From the NCBI RefSeq assembly GCF_014926585.1, contig NZ_CP045422.1, positions 2,086,501 through 2,150,500 on the forward strand: 64,000 nucleotides of DNA. The letters run 5' to 3'. Of the stretch, positions 16,706 through 25,111 are shown piece by piece (positions within the stretch are counted from its first letter, which is position 1; the number at the start of each line of letters is the position of its first letter). Made by a program: the position numbers and the translations under genes. Origin of the DNA: Devosia beringensis. GTDB lineage: Bacteria; Pseudomonadota; Alphaproteobacteria; Rhizobiales; Devosiaceae. The notes below the pieces were generated by a model. It was not told the DNA's origin, made no database searches, and worked only from the letters and a program-made list of their open reading frames with translations.

Positions 16706-17800
16706 ATGTCAGACGATAGCGCACCCATTCCCCAGCCCGGCATTCTCGATATTGCGCCCTACCTGCCCGGCAAATCCGGCGCGGCCGGCAGCAATTCGGT
16801 CAAGCTCTCGGCCAATGAATCGCCTTTGGGCGCCAGCCCCAAGGCCGTTGAGGCCTTCCGCGCGGCGGCCGAACAGCTGGAAATCTATCCGGAAGGCACG
16901 TCGCGCCTGCTGCGCACGGCTCTGGCCGAAGTGCATGGCCTCGATGCCGACCTTATCGTCTGCGGCAATGGCTCGGATGACCTGCTGCACCTGATCGCCC
17001 AGTGCTATCTGGGCGCAGGCGACGAGGCGGTGATGAACCGCTATGGCTTTTCGGTCTATCCCATCATCACCAAGGCGGCCGGCGCATCAATCGTCATGGT
17101 CGATGAGGTCGATTACACCGCCGATGTCGACCTGCTGCTGGCGGCGGTAACGCCCCGCACCAAGATCGTCTGGCTGGCCAATCCGAACAATCCCACCGGC
17201 ACCTATCTTAGCGATGCGGAGGTGCGGCGGCTGCATGCCGGCCTGCGCCCGGACATCCTGCTGGTCATCGACAATGCCTATGCCGAATATGTCACGGCCG
17301 AGGATTTCGCCGTCGGCCAGGCGCTGGTCGCCGAGACGAAAAACGTCGTCATGGTGCGCACCTTCTCCAAGATGGGTCTGGCGGCAGCGCGGATCGGCTG
17401 GCTGTTTGGTTCACCCGAACTGGTGGACGTGATCAACCGCGTGCGCGGGCCGTTCAATGTCAACCTCCCAGGCCAGCTGGCCGCGGCAGCGGCAACGCGT
17501 GACGTGGAATTCACCGCCCGGCTCAAGGCGCATAATGCGCAGTGGCGCGACTGGATTACCGAGGAACTCGATTCCAACCACATCCATGTCGTGCCCAGCC
17601 AGGGCAATTTCGTCATGCTGCTGTTTCCCGATGCCGAGCATGCGCGCATGGCCTTTACGGCCCTGATGGAACGCGGGCTGATCGTGCGCGAGATCGGGCC
17701 CTCCTATGGCATTGACCATGGTCTGCGCATTTCCATCGGCTCCGAACAGGCCATGCGTGGCGTCGTCGGCATCATCAAGGCATTGGTCAAAACCGCATGA
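16706..17800 (+). CDS. hisC: Histidinol-phosphate aminotransferase
   Basis: PLP-dependent class I/II aminotransferase of 364 residues, converting imidazole-acetol phosphate to histidinol phosphate; in alphaproteobacteria it often also serves aromatic amino acid transamination. Visible marks are KLSANESPLGASPKAVEAF (35-53), CGNGSDDLLHLIAQ, ANPNNPTGTYL, IDNAYAEY, and the PLP-lysine in TFSKMGLAAARIGWLFG near residue 220. The ATG at 16706 gives MSDDSAPIPQPGILDIAPY; upstream in-frame residues look non-coding. The stop overlaps the tyrC start by 4 nt, so the pair is an operon of histidine/aromatic biosynthesis. Confidence 0.94.
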   Translation: MSDDSAPIPQPGILDIAPYLPGKSGAAGSNSVKLSANESPLGASPKAVEAFRAAAEQLEIYPEGTSRLLRTALAEVHGLDADLIVCGNGSDDLLHLIAQCYLGAGDEAVMNRYGFSVYPIITKAAGASIVMVDEVDYTADVDLLLAAVTPRTKIVWLANPNNPTGTYLSDAEVRRLHAGLRPDILLVIDNAYAEYVTAEDFAVGQALVAETKNVVMVRTFSKMGLAAARIGWLFGSPELVDVINRVRGPFNVNLPGQLAAAAATRDVEFTARLKAHNAQWRDWITEELDSNHIHVVPSQGNFVMLLFPDAEHARMAFTALMERGLIVREIGPSYGIDHGLRISIGSEQAMRGVVGIIKALVKTA

Positions 17801-18744
17801 GTGTCCAGTTTCGCAAGCTCGCCCTGATCGGCATCGGCCTGATCGGCTCCTCGATTGCCCTGGCCGCCCGTCGGCAGGGGCTGGTCGACACCATCGCCAT
17901 CGCCACGCGCAAGCAGGAAACGCTCGATGAGGCCCGCGCGCTCGGGCTGGGCGATCTCTATTCGCTCGACGCTGCCGAGGCGGTGCGCGGCGCCGATCTC
18001 GTCATCCTCTGCACGCCTGTCGGCGCCTATGAGAGCGTCATCAAATCCATCGCGCCCTTCCTCGAACCCGGCGCCATCGTTTCCGATGTCGGCTCGGTCA
18101 AGGGCCATGTGGTCAAGGTGCTGGCGCCCTATATTCCCGCCGGCGTCCATCTCATTCCGGCCCATCCCATTGCCGGCACCGAGCATTCCGGCCCGTCGGC
18201 GGGTTTTCCGGAACTGTTTGCCGGGCGTTGGTGCGTGCTGACGCCCGGCCCCGAGGTCGATGCGGCAGAGACGGAAAAGCTGGCCGCCTTCTGGCGCGCC
18301 ATGGGCAGCCAGGTCGAATGTATGGAGCCCGGCCACCACGACATGGTGCTGGCCATTACCAGCCATATTCCCCATCTGGTCGCCTACAATATCGTGGGCA
18401 CGGTGGCCGATCTGGAGGCAGCCACGCAGTCGGAAGTGATCAAGTTCTCCGCCTCGGGCTTTCGCGACTTCACCCGCATCGCGGCCTCCGATCCGGTGAT
18501 GTGGCGCGACGTCTTCCTCACCAATCGCGATGCCGTGCTCGAAATGCTGGGGCGATTTACCGAGGATCTCTCGGTGCTGCAGCGGGCGGTGCGCACCGGC
18601 GACGGGCCGGCGCTTGAGGCCATGTTCACCCGCACCCGCGCCATTCGCCGCTCGATCATCTCGGCGGGCCAGGAAACCGCCGCGGCCGATTTCGGCCGGC
18701 CGCATGAGGCGCCGCCGGCGCCCGCGTCTGACGACAAGGTCTAA
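17797..18744 (+). CDS. tyrC: Prephenate/arogenate dehydrogenase
   Basis: NAD(P)-dependent oxidative decarboxylase of tyrosine biosynthesis, 315 residues. The Rossmann motif is GIGLIGSSIALAARRQG (12-28). VSDVGSVKGHVV and PAHPIAGTEHSGPSAGFPELF carry the conserved catalytic-histidine region; ITSHIPHLVAYNIV and SGFRDFTRIAASDPVMWRDVF are typical of TyrA_Arog. It is translationally coupled to hisC by ATGA, consistent with a joint aromatic amino acid unit. Prephenate versus arogenate preference cannot be told from sequence. Its stop overlaps the stop of the convergent DUF2125 gene. Confidence 0.93.
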   Translation: MSVQFRKLALIGIGLIGSSIALAARRQGLVDTIAIATRKQETLDEARALGLGDLYSLDAAEAVRGADLVILCTPVGAYESVIKSIAPFLEPGAIVSDVGSVKGHVVKVLAPYIPAGVHLIPAHPIAGTEHSGPSAGFPELFAGRWCVLTPGPEVDAAETEKLAAFWRAMGSQVECMEPGHHDMVLAITSHIPHLVAYNIVGTVADLEAATQSEVIKFSASGFRDFTRIAASDPVMWRDVFLTNRDAVLEMLGRFTEDLSVLQRAVRTGDGPALEAMFTRTRAIRRSIISAGQETAAADFGRPHEAPPAPASDDKV

Positions 18745-19721
18745 AAGAGCGGGCCGATGGCAGCGATGGGCACGAGGCCGGACAGGATGGCCCCATCGCG
18801 GAAATTGAGCTGATTGGCAAAGCTGCCATCAGCGGCCGGCGCGCCCAGCACCAGGGTGCGCCAGGGTTCTTCGAGCAGCGGGCCGATGCGTTCGGCGACG
18901 CCCGTCGAGGTGATGGTGATCTGGCCGTCGATCTGCCCGGCCGGATCGAGCGCCAGCGCACCGCTGGCGTCGAGCGTGGAATCGGCATCGGTGCCGTGGA
19001 TCGAGACCACATTGAGCTGGCCATTGGCCGCCTGCAGCGCCATCAGCATGTCGGGGGCGCCCCAGTTGCGCACATCGTCGGGCAGGCCGGTCAGCTCGAG
19101 CTGGACCTCGGCCGTGGTGTCGGTCAGCGTCAGGCCCGGATAGGCCAGCGCATTGGTGCGCAGATAGCCCGCCAAAGCGGCGGTCTGGCGATCGGGATCG
19201 TGCTGCTCGGGAATGTCGAACAGGTGCAGTTCGGCCAAAGGGGCCTGGGCGATGGTGCTACTGCCCAGCAGCGTATCAGCCCATACCAGATTCTCGCCCG
19301 AGATTGAGGCGCGAGCGATGCGCCAGTCGCTCAGGCGGATACTGGCCGCCAGCGCCGACCAGTCGAGCTGGTTGCGCGAGCCGGTAAAGGTATCGGTCAC
19401 CTGCATCGGGCCCAGAGCGGAGGCCAGCAGATGGGTGGGCGCATAGACCAGCACGCTGGCGCGCAGGCCGGGCAGCTCGATCACCGCGTCGCCGCTGACG
19501 ATGCGGGCCTGTGTACAGTCGGCGTCAAAGCGGAAGGGGAAGCCGCCCACCGTCAGCATGCCGCAGGTCAGCTGCGGCGATGTTATTCCATCGGCCTCGG
19601 CCTGCAGCGCAATCTGCTGCCGGACCATGCCGGACAGCACCAGCCAGGCAGCGCTCCACAGGACGACGACGGCGAGCACAACCATGCCCAGGATAATGAT
19701 TCGTTTCTTCATGGCTGGCAT
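18741..19721 (-). CDS. DUF2125 domain-containing exported/anchored protein
   Basis: A 326-residue alphaproteobacterial protein of unknown function. An N-terminal hydrophobic segment (KKRIIILGMVVLAVVVLWSAAWLVL, about 5-29) serves as signal anchor. The DUF2125 body includes GMLTVGGFPFRFDADCTQARI, TGSRNQLDWSALAASIRLSDWRIARAS, and a closing NQLNFRDGAILSGLVPIAAIGPLF. The ATG at 19721 or the one at 19712 could be used. It is convergent with tyrC, sharing 4 nt at the stops. Confidence 0.85.
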   Translation of the reverse strand: MPAMKKRIIILGMVVLAVVVLWSAAWLVLSGMVRQQIALQAEADGITSPQLTCGMLTVGGFPFRFDADCTQARIVSGDAVIELPGLRASVLVYAPTHLLASALGPMQVTDTFTGSRNQLDWSALAASIRLSDWRIARASISGENLVWADTLLGSSTIAQAPLAELHLFDIPEQHDPDRQTAALAGYLRTNALAYPGLTLTDTTAEVQLELTGLPDDVRNWGAPDMLMALQAANGQLNVVSIHGTDADSTLDASGALALDPAGQIDGQITITSTGVAERIGPLLEEPWRTLVLGAPAADGSFANQLNFRDGAILSGLVPIAAIGPLF

Positions 19722-19869
19722 TCTTAGCGCCGAGGGCGGAAAAGCGCCATCGGCCGACGGCGTGGCGGACGGTGCAAACCGGGTCGTGCGGCTTGCGCAA
19801 GGCGGTTATGGCAGCATGGCAATGGCGCTTGCCGGCAAGCGTGCCTATGTGTGGGGTCAGGAAAAGACA

Positions 19870-20418
19870 ATGACAGAAATCAGCAGCGAAAACGGCACGC
19901 ACTGGGTCTTCGGCTACGGCTCGCTGATCTGGAATCCCGGCTTTGCCCATGTGAGCGCCCAGCAAGGCCTGCTGCGCGGCGCGCATCGCAGCCTCTCCAT
20001 CGTGTCGCATCATCACCGCGGCACGCAGGAGCGGCCAGGCCTGGTGTTCGGACTGGCACGCGGCGGGTCATGCCGCGGCATGGTCTTTGAAGTCGCCGAC
20101 GGCGACTGGGTCGCGGTGCAGGCCTATCTGCAGGCGCGCGAGCAGGTCACCGCGGTCTATCGCGACGTCACAAGGCCGGTGCATCTGGTGGATGGTCGCA
20201 CGGTGATGGCGCTGACCTTCATGGTCGACGCGCGGCATGAGCAGTTTGCCGGCAAGCTGTCGCTGGAGCAGCAGCTGGCCATGGTGCGGGCCGGGGTGGG
20301 GCTTTCGGGGCGCAATATCGACTATGTGCTCAATACGGCCAGCCACCTCAAGGCGCTGGGCATTGCCGATCGGCAATTGCAGGCCCTGGCCGATATTCTG
20401 CGGGCTGAAGCGGCCTAG
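19870..20418 (+). CDS. ChaC-like gamma-glutamylcyclotransferase (copy 1)
   Basis: Predicted glutathione-specific gamma-glutamylcyclotransferase, releasing 5-oxoproline and Cys-Gly from glutathione. It has 182 residues. The substrate-loop signature WVFGYGSLIWNPGF lies at about 12-25, and FMVDAR and GxSGRNIDYVLNTASHLKALGI follow as in ChaC. The ATG at 19870 has AGGAAAAG 3-10 nt upstream; the frame is open earlier but that part overlaps the DUF2125 promoter. A second ChaC protein occurs at 26549-27268; the two differ strongly outside the core. Its stop overlaps the stop of the convergent SOS-promoter gene. Confidence 0.87.
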   Translation: MTEISSENGTHWVFGYGSLIWNPGFAHVSAQQGLLRGAHRSLSIVSHHHRGTQERPGLVFGLARGGSCRGMVFEVADGDWVAVQAYLQAREQVTAVYRDVTRPVHLVDGRTVMALTFMVDARHEQFAGKLSLEQQLAMVRAGVGLSGRNIDYVLNTASHLKALGIADRQLQALADILRAEAA

Positions 20419-20765
20419 GCAGCTTCGGCGGCCTGGGCTTCGGCCAGCGGCGCGGCGCCTTCGAGATCGTAAATAGTGGCGAGGCGTTCGGTCTGGCTTT
20501 CCGGTGTCACCACGCGGAAGACGCGGTCGGCGCAGCTCAGCGCCAGGCGGAAGCGCGAGCGGCTGAGCGGATCACTGACCAGGTCGGTGGTGGCGCCCAC
20601 CCAGAGCACATGGCTGCCCTTGGCCAGCAGATGCAGCTCGGTATCGCCCAGGGCGAAATGCTCGAGCGGTTCGCCGATCAGGTCATAGGACCGCCCGGAG
20701 CGACCCTGCCAATGGCTCTGCCGACCGAAGCTGTGCATTACGACTTTGCTGTAATTGCCGACCAT
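20415..20765 (-). CDS. Orphan 116-aa protein under a predicted SOS promoter
   Basis: No family recognised. The protein begins MVGNYSKVVMHSFGRQSHW and continues with a mixed beta-like segment (LHLLAKGSHVLWVGATTDLV, SRFRLALSCADRVFRVV). It ends in an Ala/Glu-rich tail. There is no signal peptide or membrane helix, so it is cytosolic. The ATG at 20765 is chosen because GGGGA lies 7 nt upstream; a GTG directly before it is the alternative. Its promoter holds a consensus-form GTTC-N7-GTTC LexA box, so the gene is predicted to be induced by DNA damage. Its function is unknown. Confidence 0.75.
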   Translation of the reverse strand: MVGNYSKVVMHSFGRQSHWQGRSGRSYDLIGEPLEHFALGDTELHLLAKGSHVLWVGATTDLVSDPLSRSRFRLALSCADRVFRVVTPESQTERLATIYDLEGAAPLAEAQAAEAA

Positions 20766-20795
20766 CACGCTATCCCCAAAGCGAGCATTGCATTA

Positions 20796-20829
20796 GAACA
20801 AAGATAGAACAAAATGCCATCCATGTCAA
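20796..20829 (-). promoter_or_regulatory. Sigma-70 promoter with overlapping LexA (SOS) box
   Basis: On the minus strand TTGACA (20829-20824), a 17-nt spacer and TATCTT (20806-20801) form a near-consensus promoter. GTTCTATCTTTGTTC (20810-20796) matches the alphaproteobacterial LexA consensus GTTC-N7-GTTC exactly and covers the -10, the expected place for repression. The start codon is about 30 nt downstream. Confidence 0.75.
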
Positions 20830-20892
20830 GCAGTGCCGTGCCCGATTTCTATATCTATGGGTTAGCCTGACCTCTTCGTCAATATCTAGTGG

Positions 20893-21702
20893 TCATGCCT
20901 CGCTCGAACGCTGCCGCTTGAGAGCCTCAAAGCGGCTGCGCAGCTCGGGGCCGATCGGGCGGGCAAGCCCCTCTGCCTCTGCCTTGAGCGCGAGGGTATC
21001 GGATTCGGTTTCGATGGCTTTTTTGAGTCGCTCCAGAAAAACATCGGCCGTCAGGCCCGCTTCAATGGCGGGCAGGAATTTTGCCTCGGCGGTGCCGGGC
21101 CAGATGACGGGGCTGTTGCGTCCCCAGAACAGGCCGGAATTGAGCGCCACGGGAACCACGGGCACATTGAGCTCGAGATAGAGCCGGACGATGCCCTGGC
21201 GATAATCGGGCGGGGCCAGCGGGGCGCGGCGGGTGCCTTCGGGGAAGATGACGATGCGGCAGCCGCGCGCGATGGCGGCATGGGCCTGCGCCATCATGGC
21301 GGGCACGGCCTTGGCGCCCTTCTTCCGGTCCACCTCGATGCAGTCGAGCGAGCGGGCGGCCCAGCCGAAGAAGGGGATGTTCATCAATTCCTTCTTGATG
21401 ATATAGGCGGGCCGGCCGGCATAGGGGAAAATGGCAAACACATCCCAGTCGCTCTGGTGCTTGGCGGCAATGATGCAGCCGCCTTCGGGAATGTTCTCAA
21501 GGCCGCTGACCTTGGTCTTGACGCCGGTCAGCCAGCGCAGAAAACGCAGCGACGAGGTGCCCCAATAGACGGCAATGGCCCAGCTGGCCCTAGTGCGGCC
21601 ACTGATCAGCGCGATGGTCCCCAGCACGATGGCGATGACGGCGGTCTGGCCGATAAACAGCGCATAGAACAGCGCGGTGCGAATTGCCTGAAAGACCATC
21701 AT
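20893..21702 (-). CDS. plsC: 1-acyl-sn-glycerol-3-phosphate acyltransferase
   Basis: Membrane-associated enzyme that acylates lysophosphatidic acid to phosphatidic acid, 269 residues. The HX4D catalytic motif is HQSDWD in IIAAKHQSDWDVFAIF; IVIFPEGTRRAPLAPPDYRQG is the acyl-acceptor motif. One or two membrane segments lie at the N-terminus (FYALFIGQTAVIAIVLGTIALI). AGGAG stands 8 nt before the ATG at 21702, which decides this start over the far longer upstream frame. It follows ftsE-ftsX on the same strand with a 108-nt gap. A closing helical segment (about 210-269) looks amphipathic. Confidence 0.92.
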   Translation of the reverse strand: MMVFQAIRTALFYALFIGQTAVIAIVLGTIALISGRTRASWAIAVYWGTSSLRFLRWLTGVKTKVSGLENIPEGGCIIAAKHQSDWDVFAIFPYAGRPAYIIKKELMNIPFFGWAARSLDCIEVDRKKGAKAVPAMMAQAHAAIARGCRIVIFPEGTRRAPLAPPDYRQGIVRLYLELNVPVVPVALNSGLFWGRNSPVIWPGTAEAKFLPAIEAGLTADVFLERLKKAIETESDTLALKAEAEGLARPIGPELRSRFEALKRQRSSEA

Positions 21703-21810
21703 TGTCGTTTGCTCCTGGATCGGCTGCCCGGACAGCGTCATAGCGTTGTGCTGCGGCTTTGGCGAGGGTGTTGCCCCAGCGCGCCGGGACAACACAACTC
21801 TAGCGGCGGT

Positions 21811-22740
21811 TTACGACGTCTGGGCGAGGTAGCGGCGCACGGTGTGCCGCGAGGTGATGGCGGTGAGCGCGGCGATCACCGGGATCACTGCGGCGATGCC
21901 GACAAGACCATCGAGGCCCAGGGCAAAGCGCCCGAACAGCACGCCGACCTGGGCGCCGGCCTCGCTCGAGAGCATATTGCCCGCCAGCGTCCCGACCAGC
22001 ACGAAGAACAGCAAGGCAGCCGCGGCGCCCAGCAGACCGCCCTGCAGGCCGATGGAGAGAAAGCGGCCCTGGAACTCGCCGGCGATGAACTTGTTGGAGG
22101 CGCCGATATAGTGCAGCACGTCGACGATTTCGCGGTTGGTCGCCATGGCGCCGCGGGTGGCAAAGATGATGGCCAGCACCGTGGCAGCGCCGATCAGCAG
22201 CAGGACCAGCAGGCCCGAGAGCACGATGGTGCCGGCCATGGTGTTGAGCTGTTGCCGCCAGGCGGCATGGGTATCAAGGCTGGCGCCATTGACCGCGGCC
22301 AGGTTGCGCTCGAGGCCCTCGATGTCGGCATCGGCGGGGTCGGCGAGGCGCACCACGACAAGGCGCGGAATTTCAATGGCCGTCAGGTCGAGGCCGGCGC
22401 CCAGCCAGGGCTCGAGCAGGGCCTCGCTCTCTTCCAGCGTCAGGGCGCGCGCCGAGGCGACGCCCGGCGTGGTTTCGGCCAGCGAGACGGCGGTGCGCAG
22501 ATTGGATTCCATCACCTCGCCCGCGACCGGGCGGATCTGGATGGTGACCTCGCGGCCGACATCGGCCGACCAGGCAATGGCCGATTTCTGCACCAGGACC
22601 ACGCCGCCCAGGGTGACGGCCGAGAGGAAGCCCATAATGGTGATCATCAGCAGCAGGGTGCGGCCGGCAACGCTCTTTTCCGGGACGATGGGGGCGGCGC
22701 CGCCGCGGCGCGGCAGCAAAGCCAGAATGCGCTCAATCAT
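21811..22740 (-). CDS. ftsX: Cell division protein FtsX
   Basis: Permease-like subunit of the FtsEX complex that couples ATP hydrolysis at the septum to activation of peptidoglycan hydrolases. 309 residues with four membrane segments: one at about 28-51, then after a periplasmic loop (52-165) three more (TMAGTIVLSGLLVLLLIGAATVLAIIF, GGLLGAAAALLFFVLVGTLAGN, LVGIAAVIPVIAALTAI). ATNREIVDVLHYIGASNKFIAGEF is the conserved cytoplasmic coupling region. The start overlaps the ftsE end by 8 nt, so translation is coupled. Confidence 0.93.
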   Translation of the reverse strand: MIERILALLPRRGGAAPIVPEKSVAGRTLLLMITIMGFLSAVTLGGVVLVQKSAIAWSADVGREVTIQIRPVAGEVMESNLRTAVSLAETTPGVASARALTLEESEALLEPWLGAGLDLTAIEIPRLVVVRLADPADADIEGLERNLAAVNGASLDTHAAWRQQLNTMAGTIVLSGLLVLLLIGAATVLAIIFATRGAMATNREIVDVLHYIGASNKFIAGEFQGRFLSIGLQGGLLGAAAALLFFVLVGTLAGNMLSSEAGAQVGVLFGRFALGLDGLVGIAAVIPVIAALTAITSRHTVRRYLAQTS

Positions 22741-23395
22741 GGATGGCCAGCTCCCCTTTGCTCAGCAGCATGCGCGGATAGCTGAATTTGTCGAGCAGCG
22801 GCAATTCGTGGGTCGCCAGGATGATGGTCATGCCCAGCGTGCGGTTGAGCTCGGCAAACAGGTGCACCAGCCGGCTGGAGAGGTCGGGATCGACATTGCC
22901 GGTCGGCTCGTCGGCCAGCAGGATCTTGGGGCGGGCAATGACGGCGCGGGCGATGGCGGCACGCTGCTTTTCGCCACCCGACAGCAGGGAGGGCGGCGCA
23001 TTCATGCGCTCGCCCAATCCCACCCATTCGAGCAGTTCGGTGACATTGGGGCGGTATTCGCTTTCGGGCTGGCCCAGCACGCGCAGTGGCAGCGCCACAT
23101 TCTCGAAGGTGGTCAGATGGTCGAGCAGGCGGAATTCCTGGAAGACGATGCCGATATGGCGGCGCAGCTGCAGCAGCCGGTCCTGGCTGAGCGTGCTGAC
23201 GTCCTCGCCGAACATGGTGACCTGGCCGCGCGTCGGTTTCAGCGAGAGCAGCAGCAGGCGCAGCAGGCTGGTCTTGCCGGCCCCGGAAGGGCCGGTCAGG
23301 AAATGGAAGGAGCCGGGCTCGACCGAAAAAGTCAGGTCGCGCAGGACTTCGGGGCCATTGCCATAGCGCAATCCCACATCGGCGAATTCGATCAA
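22733..23395 (-). CDS. ftsE: Cell division ATP-binding protein FtsE
   Basis: ABC ATPase partner of FtsX, about 220 residues. Walker A is GPSGAGKTS, the ABC signature LLSGGEKQRAAIARA, Walker B ILLADEPTGNVD, and the H-loop LATHEL. I chose the TTG at 23395, which gives MIEFADVGLRYGNGPEVLRDL, matching how FtsE proteins begin, and has GGGGAG 9 nt upstream. An in-frame ATG at 23455 would add 20 Pro-rich residues without a ribosome binding site. The order ftsE-ftsX-plsC runs on the minus strand, divergent from the zinc-ribbon gene. Confidence 0.92.
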   Translation of the reverse strand: MIEFADVGLRYGNGPEVLRDLTFSVEPGSFHFLTGPSGAGKTSLLRLLLLSLKPTRGQVTMFGEDVSTLSQDRLLQLRRHIGIVFQEFRLLDHLTTFENVALPLRVLGQPESEYRPNVTELLEWVGLGERMNAPPSLLSGGEKQRAAIARAVIARPKILLADEPTGNVDPDLSSRLVHLFAELNRTLGMTIILATHELPLLDKFSYPRMLLSKGELAIHD

Positions 23396-23615
23396 GAGTG
23401 CAGGCTCCCCGTTGCTTGGCTTGGGTTCAGGCGAATCACGCCGTGGCGGCAGCATAACAGCGGCGCCCGGCCGATGCGGCACCGACCCGTGCCCGGCCGC
23501 GATAAAGCGGTACAAATGTGGTGGAATTGGCGAGTGCCAGGCCGGATTTGAGGAGTCTTAACACCCTGTCGCTAATTTGAAGCATGTTTTGCGTCCGTCC
23601 CAGCAGTCTGGCCCC

Positions 23616-24695
23616 ATGATCATTTCCTGTCCGCATTGCCAGACCAAGTATCAGGTGACCTACGAGGCCATTGGCTCGGCCGGTCGCAAGGTGCAGTGCG
23701 CCCATTGCCAGCAGGCCTGGGATCAGCCCCCGATCGCCAAGGACGAACCGCCGCCCGAGATCCGCAAGGCCGAGCAGGCCATCGAGGAAGACGGGCTGGA
23801 CGACGCCATGAGCGCCCAGGACAAGGCCGCGGCCGCCCGGTCCGACAAGGCAGCCGGAGACAAGGCCGCCAAGGCGGCAAAGCTCGACAAGCAGCGCGCG
23901 GCCAAGGAGGCCAAGGCCGCCAAGGGCAAGAAGACCACCAAGGCGGTTGACCAGGCCTCGGCCGGCAAGATCGATCCATCGGTCGTCCGCAAGCGGCGCA
24001 AGGCCTTCTCGCGACCCGATCGGCAAATGCTCGATGAGGTGCCGCTGGCGCGCCTGCGGCTGGCGCTGCGCATTATCGGCGCCACCACGCTGGTGGGCGT
24101 GCTGGCCTTTGCCTATCTGGGCCGGGTGCAGGTAGTGCAGCGCTTTCCGGCCATGGCCGGGGTCTATAGCGCCGTCGGGCTGGGCATCAATGTGGTGGGC
24201 CTCGATTTCAGCACGGTCAGCGCCATGCAGACCCTGCGCAATGGCAAGGAAGTGCTGATCGTCTCGGCGCAGATCGTGGGCCTGTCGCCCAGTCCGGTGG
24301 CGGTCCCCGCCGTCGTGGTCACGCTGCTCGGCGCCGATGGGCATGGCGTCTATCAATGGAGCGTGCAGCCGACGGTTACCGATCTGATGGCGGGCGAGCG
24401 CTCGACCTTTGACACCCAGCTGACCCTGCCGCCCGGCGAGGCGTCCCGCGTCCGGTTGAGCTTTGCCGGCGGATCGGGCTTCCGCGCCGGCACGCAGCCT
24501 GCCGCGCCGGCTGCCGGTTCGGGTGCCGAGGTCGGCGGCCATGCCATGGAAGCGCCTGTGAGCGATGGCGCCGCGCCCGCGCATGCCGATCCTGCCGCGC
24601 CGGAACATGCAGACGCCGCGGCGCATGACGCGACGGCCGAACCCATTCATGGCGACACCGCCACCCCCGAACATGCCACGCCGGAGCACAACTGA
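23616..24695 (+). CDS. MJ0042-type zinc-ribbon protein with DUF3426-like periplasmic domain
   Basis: A 359-residue inner-membrane protein. The N-terminus is an MJ0042 zinc ribbon (CPHCQTKYQV ... VQCAHCQQAW, Cys at about 5, 8, 29 and 32). A long Lys/Ala-rich charged linker follows (about 50-145), then one membrane helix (LRIIGATTLVGVLAFAYLG) and a DUF3426-like domain (LRNGKEVLIVSAQIVGLSPSPVAVPAVVVTLL). It ends in a His/Ala/Glu-rich low-complexity tail with EHA and PEH repeats that could bind metal. Its TGATG junction couples it to cpdR. Function unknown; a sensor or envelope role is a guess. Confidence 0.87.
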   Translation: MIISCPHCQTKYQVTYEAIGSAGRKVQCAHCQQAWDQPPIAKDEPPPEIRKAEQAIEEDGLDDAMSAQDKAAAARSDKAAGDKAAKAAKLDKQRAAKEAKAAKGKKTTKAVDQASAGKIDPSVVRKRRKAFSRPDRQMLDEVPLARLRLALRIIGATTLVGVLAFAYLGRVQVVQRFPAMAGVYSAVGLGINVVGLDFSTVSAMQTLRNGKEVLIVSAQIVGLSPSPVAVPAVVVTLLGADGHGVYQWSVQPTVTDLMAGERSTFDTQLTLPPGEASRVRLSFAGGSGFRAGTQPAAPAAGSGAEVGGHAMEAPVSDGAAPAHADPAAPEHADAAAHDATAEPIHGDTATPEHATPEHN

Positions 24696-25105
24696 TGGCC
24701 CGCATTCTTGTTGCTGAAGATGATCCGTCGGTGCGCGCCTTCGTGGTCAGCGCGCTGACCATGAAGGGTCACGAGGTCATGGCAGAGGAGGATGGTGGCC
24801 TGGCCGCGGAAACCGCCGATGCCGAAGGCGGACGGTTCGACCTGCTGCTGAGCGACATCAAGATGCCCATCATGGACGGCATTGCGCTGGCGCTCGATGT
24901 GGCCGCCAAATATCCCCATATCATCATCGTGCTGATGACCGGCTTTGCCGACCAGCGCGAGCGGGCACATGGGCTGGACGCGCTGATCTATGACGTCATC
25001 GTCAAGCCGTTCACCCTGGCCGACCTCTTGACCAAGATCGATGATGCGCTGGAAGGCAAGCCGGTCGAGGTGGTCTCACTGGGTCGGCAGGCGCGCGAGG
25101 AATAG
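24695..25105 (+). CDS. cpdR: CpdR-type single-domain response regulator
   Basis: Receiver domain with no output domain, 136 residues. The acidic pocket is EDD (8-10), the phospho-acceptor aspartate lies in LLLSDIKMPIMDG (about residue 54), the conserved Thr/Ser in MTGFADQ, and the lysine in KPFTL. In Caulobacter and Sinorhizobium CpdR controls ClpXP-dependent breakdown of cell-cycle regulators and is phosphorylated through CckA-ChpT; that role is inferred here from likeness and the ftsEX neighbourhood. Its ATG overlaps the stop of the zinc-ribbon gene (TGATG). It ends 6 nt from the convergent lysA stop. Confidence 0.83.
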   Translation: MARILVAEDDPSVRAFVVSALTMKGHEVMAEEDGGLAAETADAEGGRFDLLLSDIKMPIMDGIALALDVAAKYPHIIIVLMTGFADQRERAHGLDALIYDVIVKPFTLADLLTKIDDALEGKPVEVVSLGRQAREE

Positions 25106-25111
25106 GCCGGC

